Below are positions 5,555 through 5,567 of a DNA stretch of 5,567 nt, piece by piece (positions within the stretch are counted from its first letter, which is position 1; every line of letters starts with the position of its first letter). Where the stretch lies: assembly GCA_964485235.1 (NCBI GenBank), contig CAZAIO010000145.1:1-5567 (forward strand). Reading direction: 5' to 3'. Position numbers and translations under genes: made by a program. Origin of the DNA: CAZAIO01 sp964485235 (GTDB taxonomy: Bacteria > Chloroflexota > Dehalococcoidia > GIF9 > UBA5629). The notes under the pieces were generated by a model. The model had not been told where the DNA came from. It saw only the letters and a list, made by a program, of their open reading frames with translations, and made no database searches.

Positions 5555-5567
5555 GTAGGGGCGACCG
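5555..5567 (+). repeat. Start of another GTAGGGGC repeat, cut by the window edge
   Basis: GTAGGGGCGACCG matches the left end of the 60-bp repeat for its first eight bases and is then cut off. A full element probably continues beyond the window. Confidence 0.55.

Larger units (their letters stand above)
5185..5567. other. Non-coding, repeat-rich region after the phosphorylase gene
   Basis: No credible gene is visible on either strand in these 383 bases. They contain a hairpin at 5243-5270, the second 60-bp repeat, a small stem CAAAG/CTTTG (5356-5360 with 5367-5371), a short TG run (5388-5398), an inverted 22-bp palindrome, a decayed repeat near 5486-5503, and the start of another GTAGGGGC repeat at the edge. 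No hairpin with a T run marks a clear terminator for the phosphorylase gene. Confidence 0.75.

Overview
The window is a piece of bacterial chromosome with a mid-to-high GC content. All three real genes lie on the plus strand and belong to central hexose-phosphate and glycogen metabolism. Their spacing, ribosome binding sites and two sigma-70-like promoters are bacterial. The intergenic DNA is packed with short dispersed palindromic repeats of the GTAGGGGC...GCCCCTAC and TGTCATTGCGAG types. Such repeats are common in genomes of environmental anaerobes (Chloroflexota/Dehalococcoidia, Nitrospirota, some former deltaproteobacteria). The archaeal-type bifunctional phosphoglucose/phosphomannose isomerase behind a phosphohexomutase also fits that range. 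A Dehalococcoidia-like host is a guess of low confidence; the sequence alone does not fix the taxon.

Layout. Bases 1-188 are a leader with a well-formed promoter (TTGAAT, 16-base spacer, TATAAT at 80-107). Bases 189-1613 encode a phosphoglucomutase/phosphomannomutase. Four bases later, 1618-2682 encode the bifunctional phosphoglucose/phosphomannose isomerase, so the two form a tight operon. Bases 2683-3314 hold no convincing gene but a cluster of repeats: a 60-bp two-hairpin element whose first hairpin ends in a T run and may be the operon terminator, several single palindromes, and a 140-bp element with terminal inverted repeats. An extended -10 promoter at 3326-3334 then precedes a short alpha-glucan phosphorylase at 3457-5184. 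Bases 5185-5567 are again non-coding and carry a second copy of the 60-bp element, a reversed copy of the 22-bp palindrome, and the start of one more repeat cut by the window edge.

The genes connect as a pathway. The phosphorylase releases glucose-1-phosphate from alpha-glucan. The mutase interconverts glucose-1-P and glucose-6-P (or mannose-6-P and mannose-1-P). The isomerase links glucose-6-P, fructose-6-P and mannose-6-P. Together they join storage-glucan turnover to glycolysis/gluconeogenesis and to sugar-nucleotide precursors.

No wholly new protein system is visible. The least ordinary content is the repeat landscape: copies of the same palindromes differ by paired, compensating base changes, which suggests that the folded form matters.
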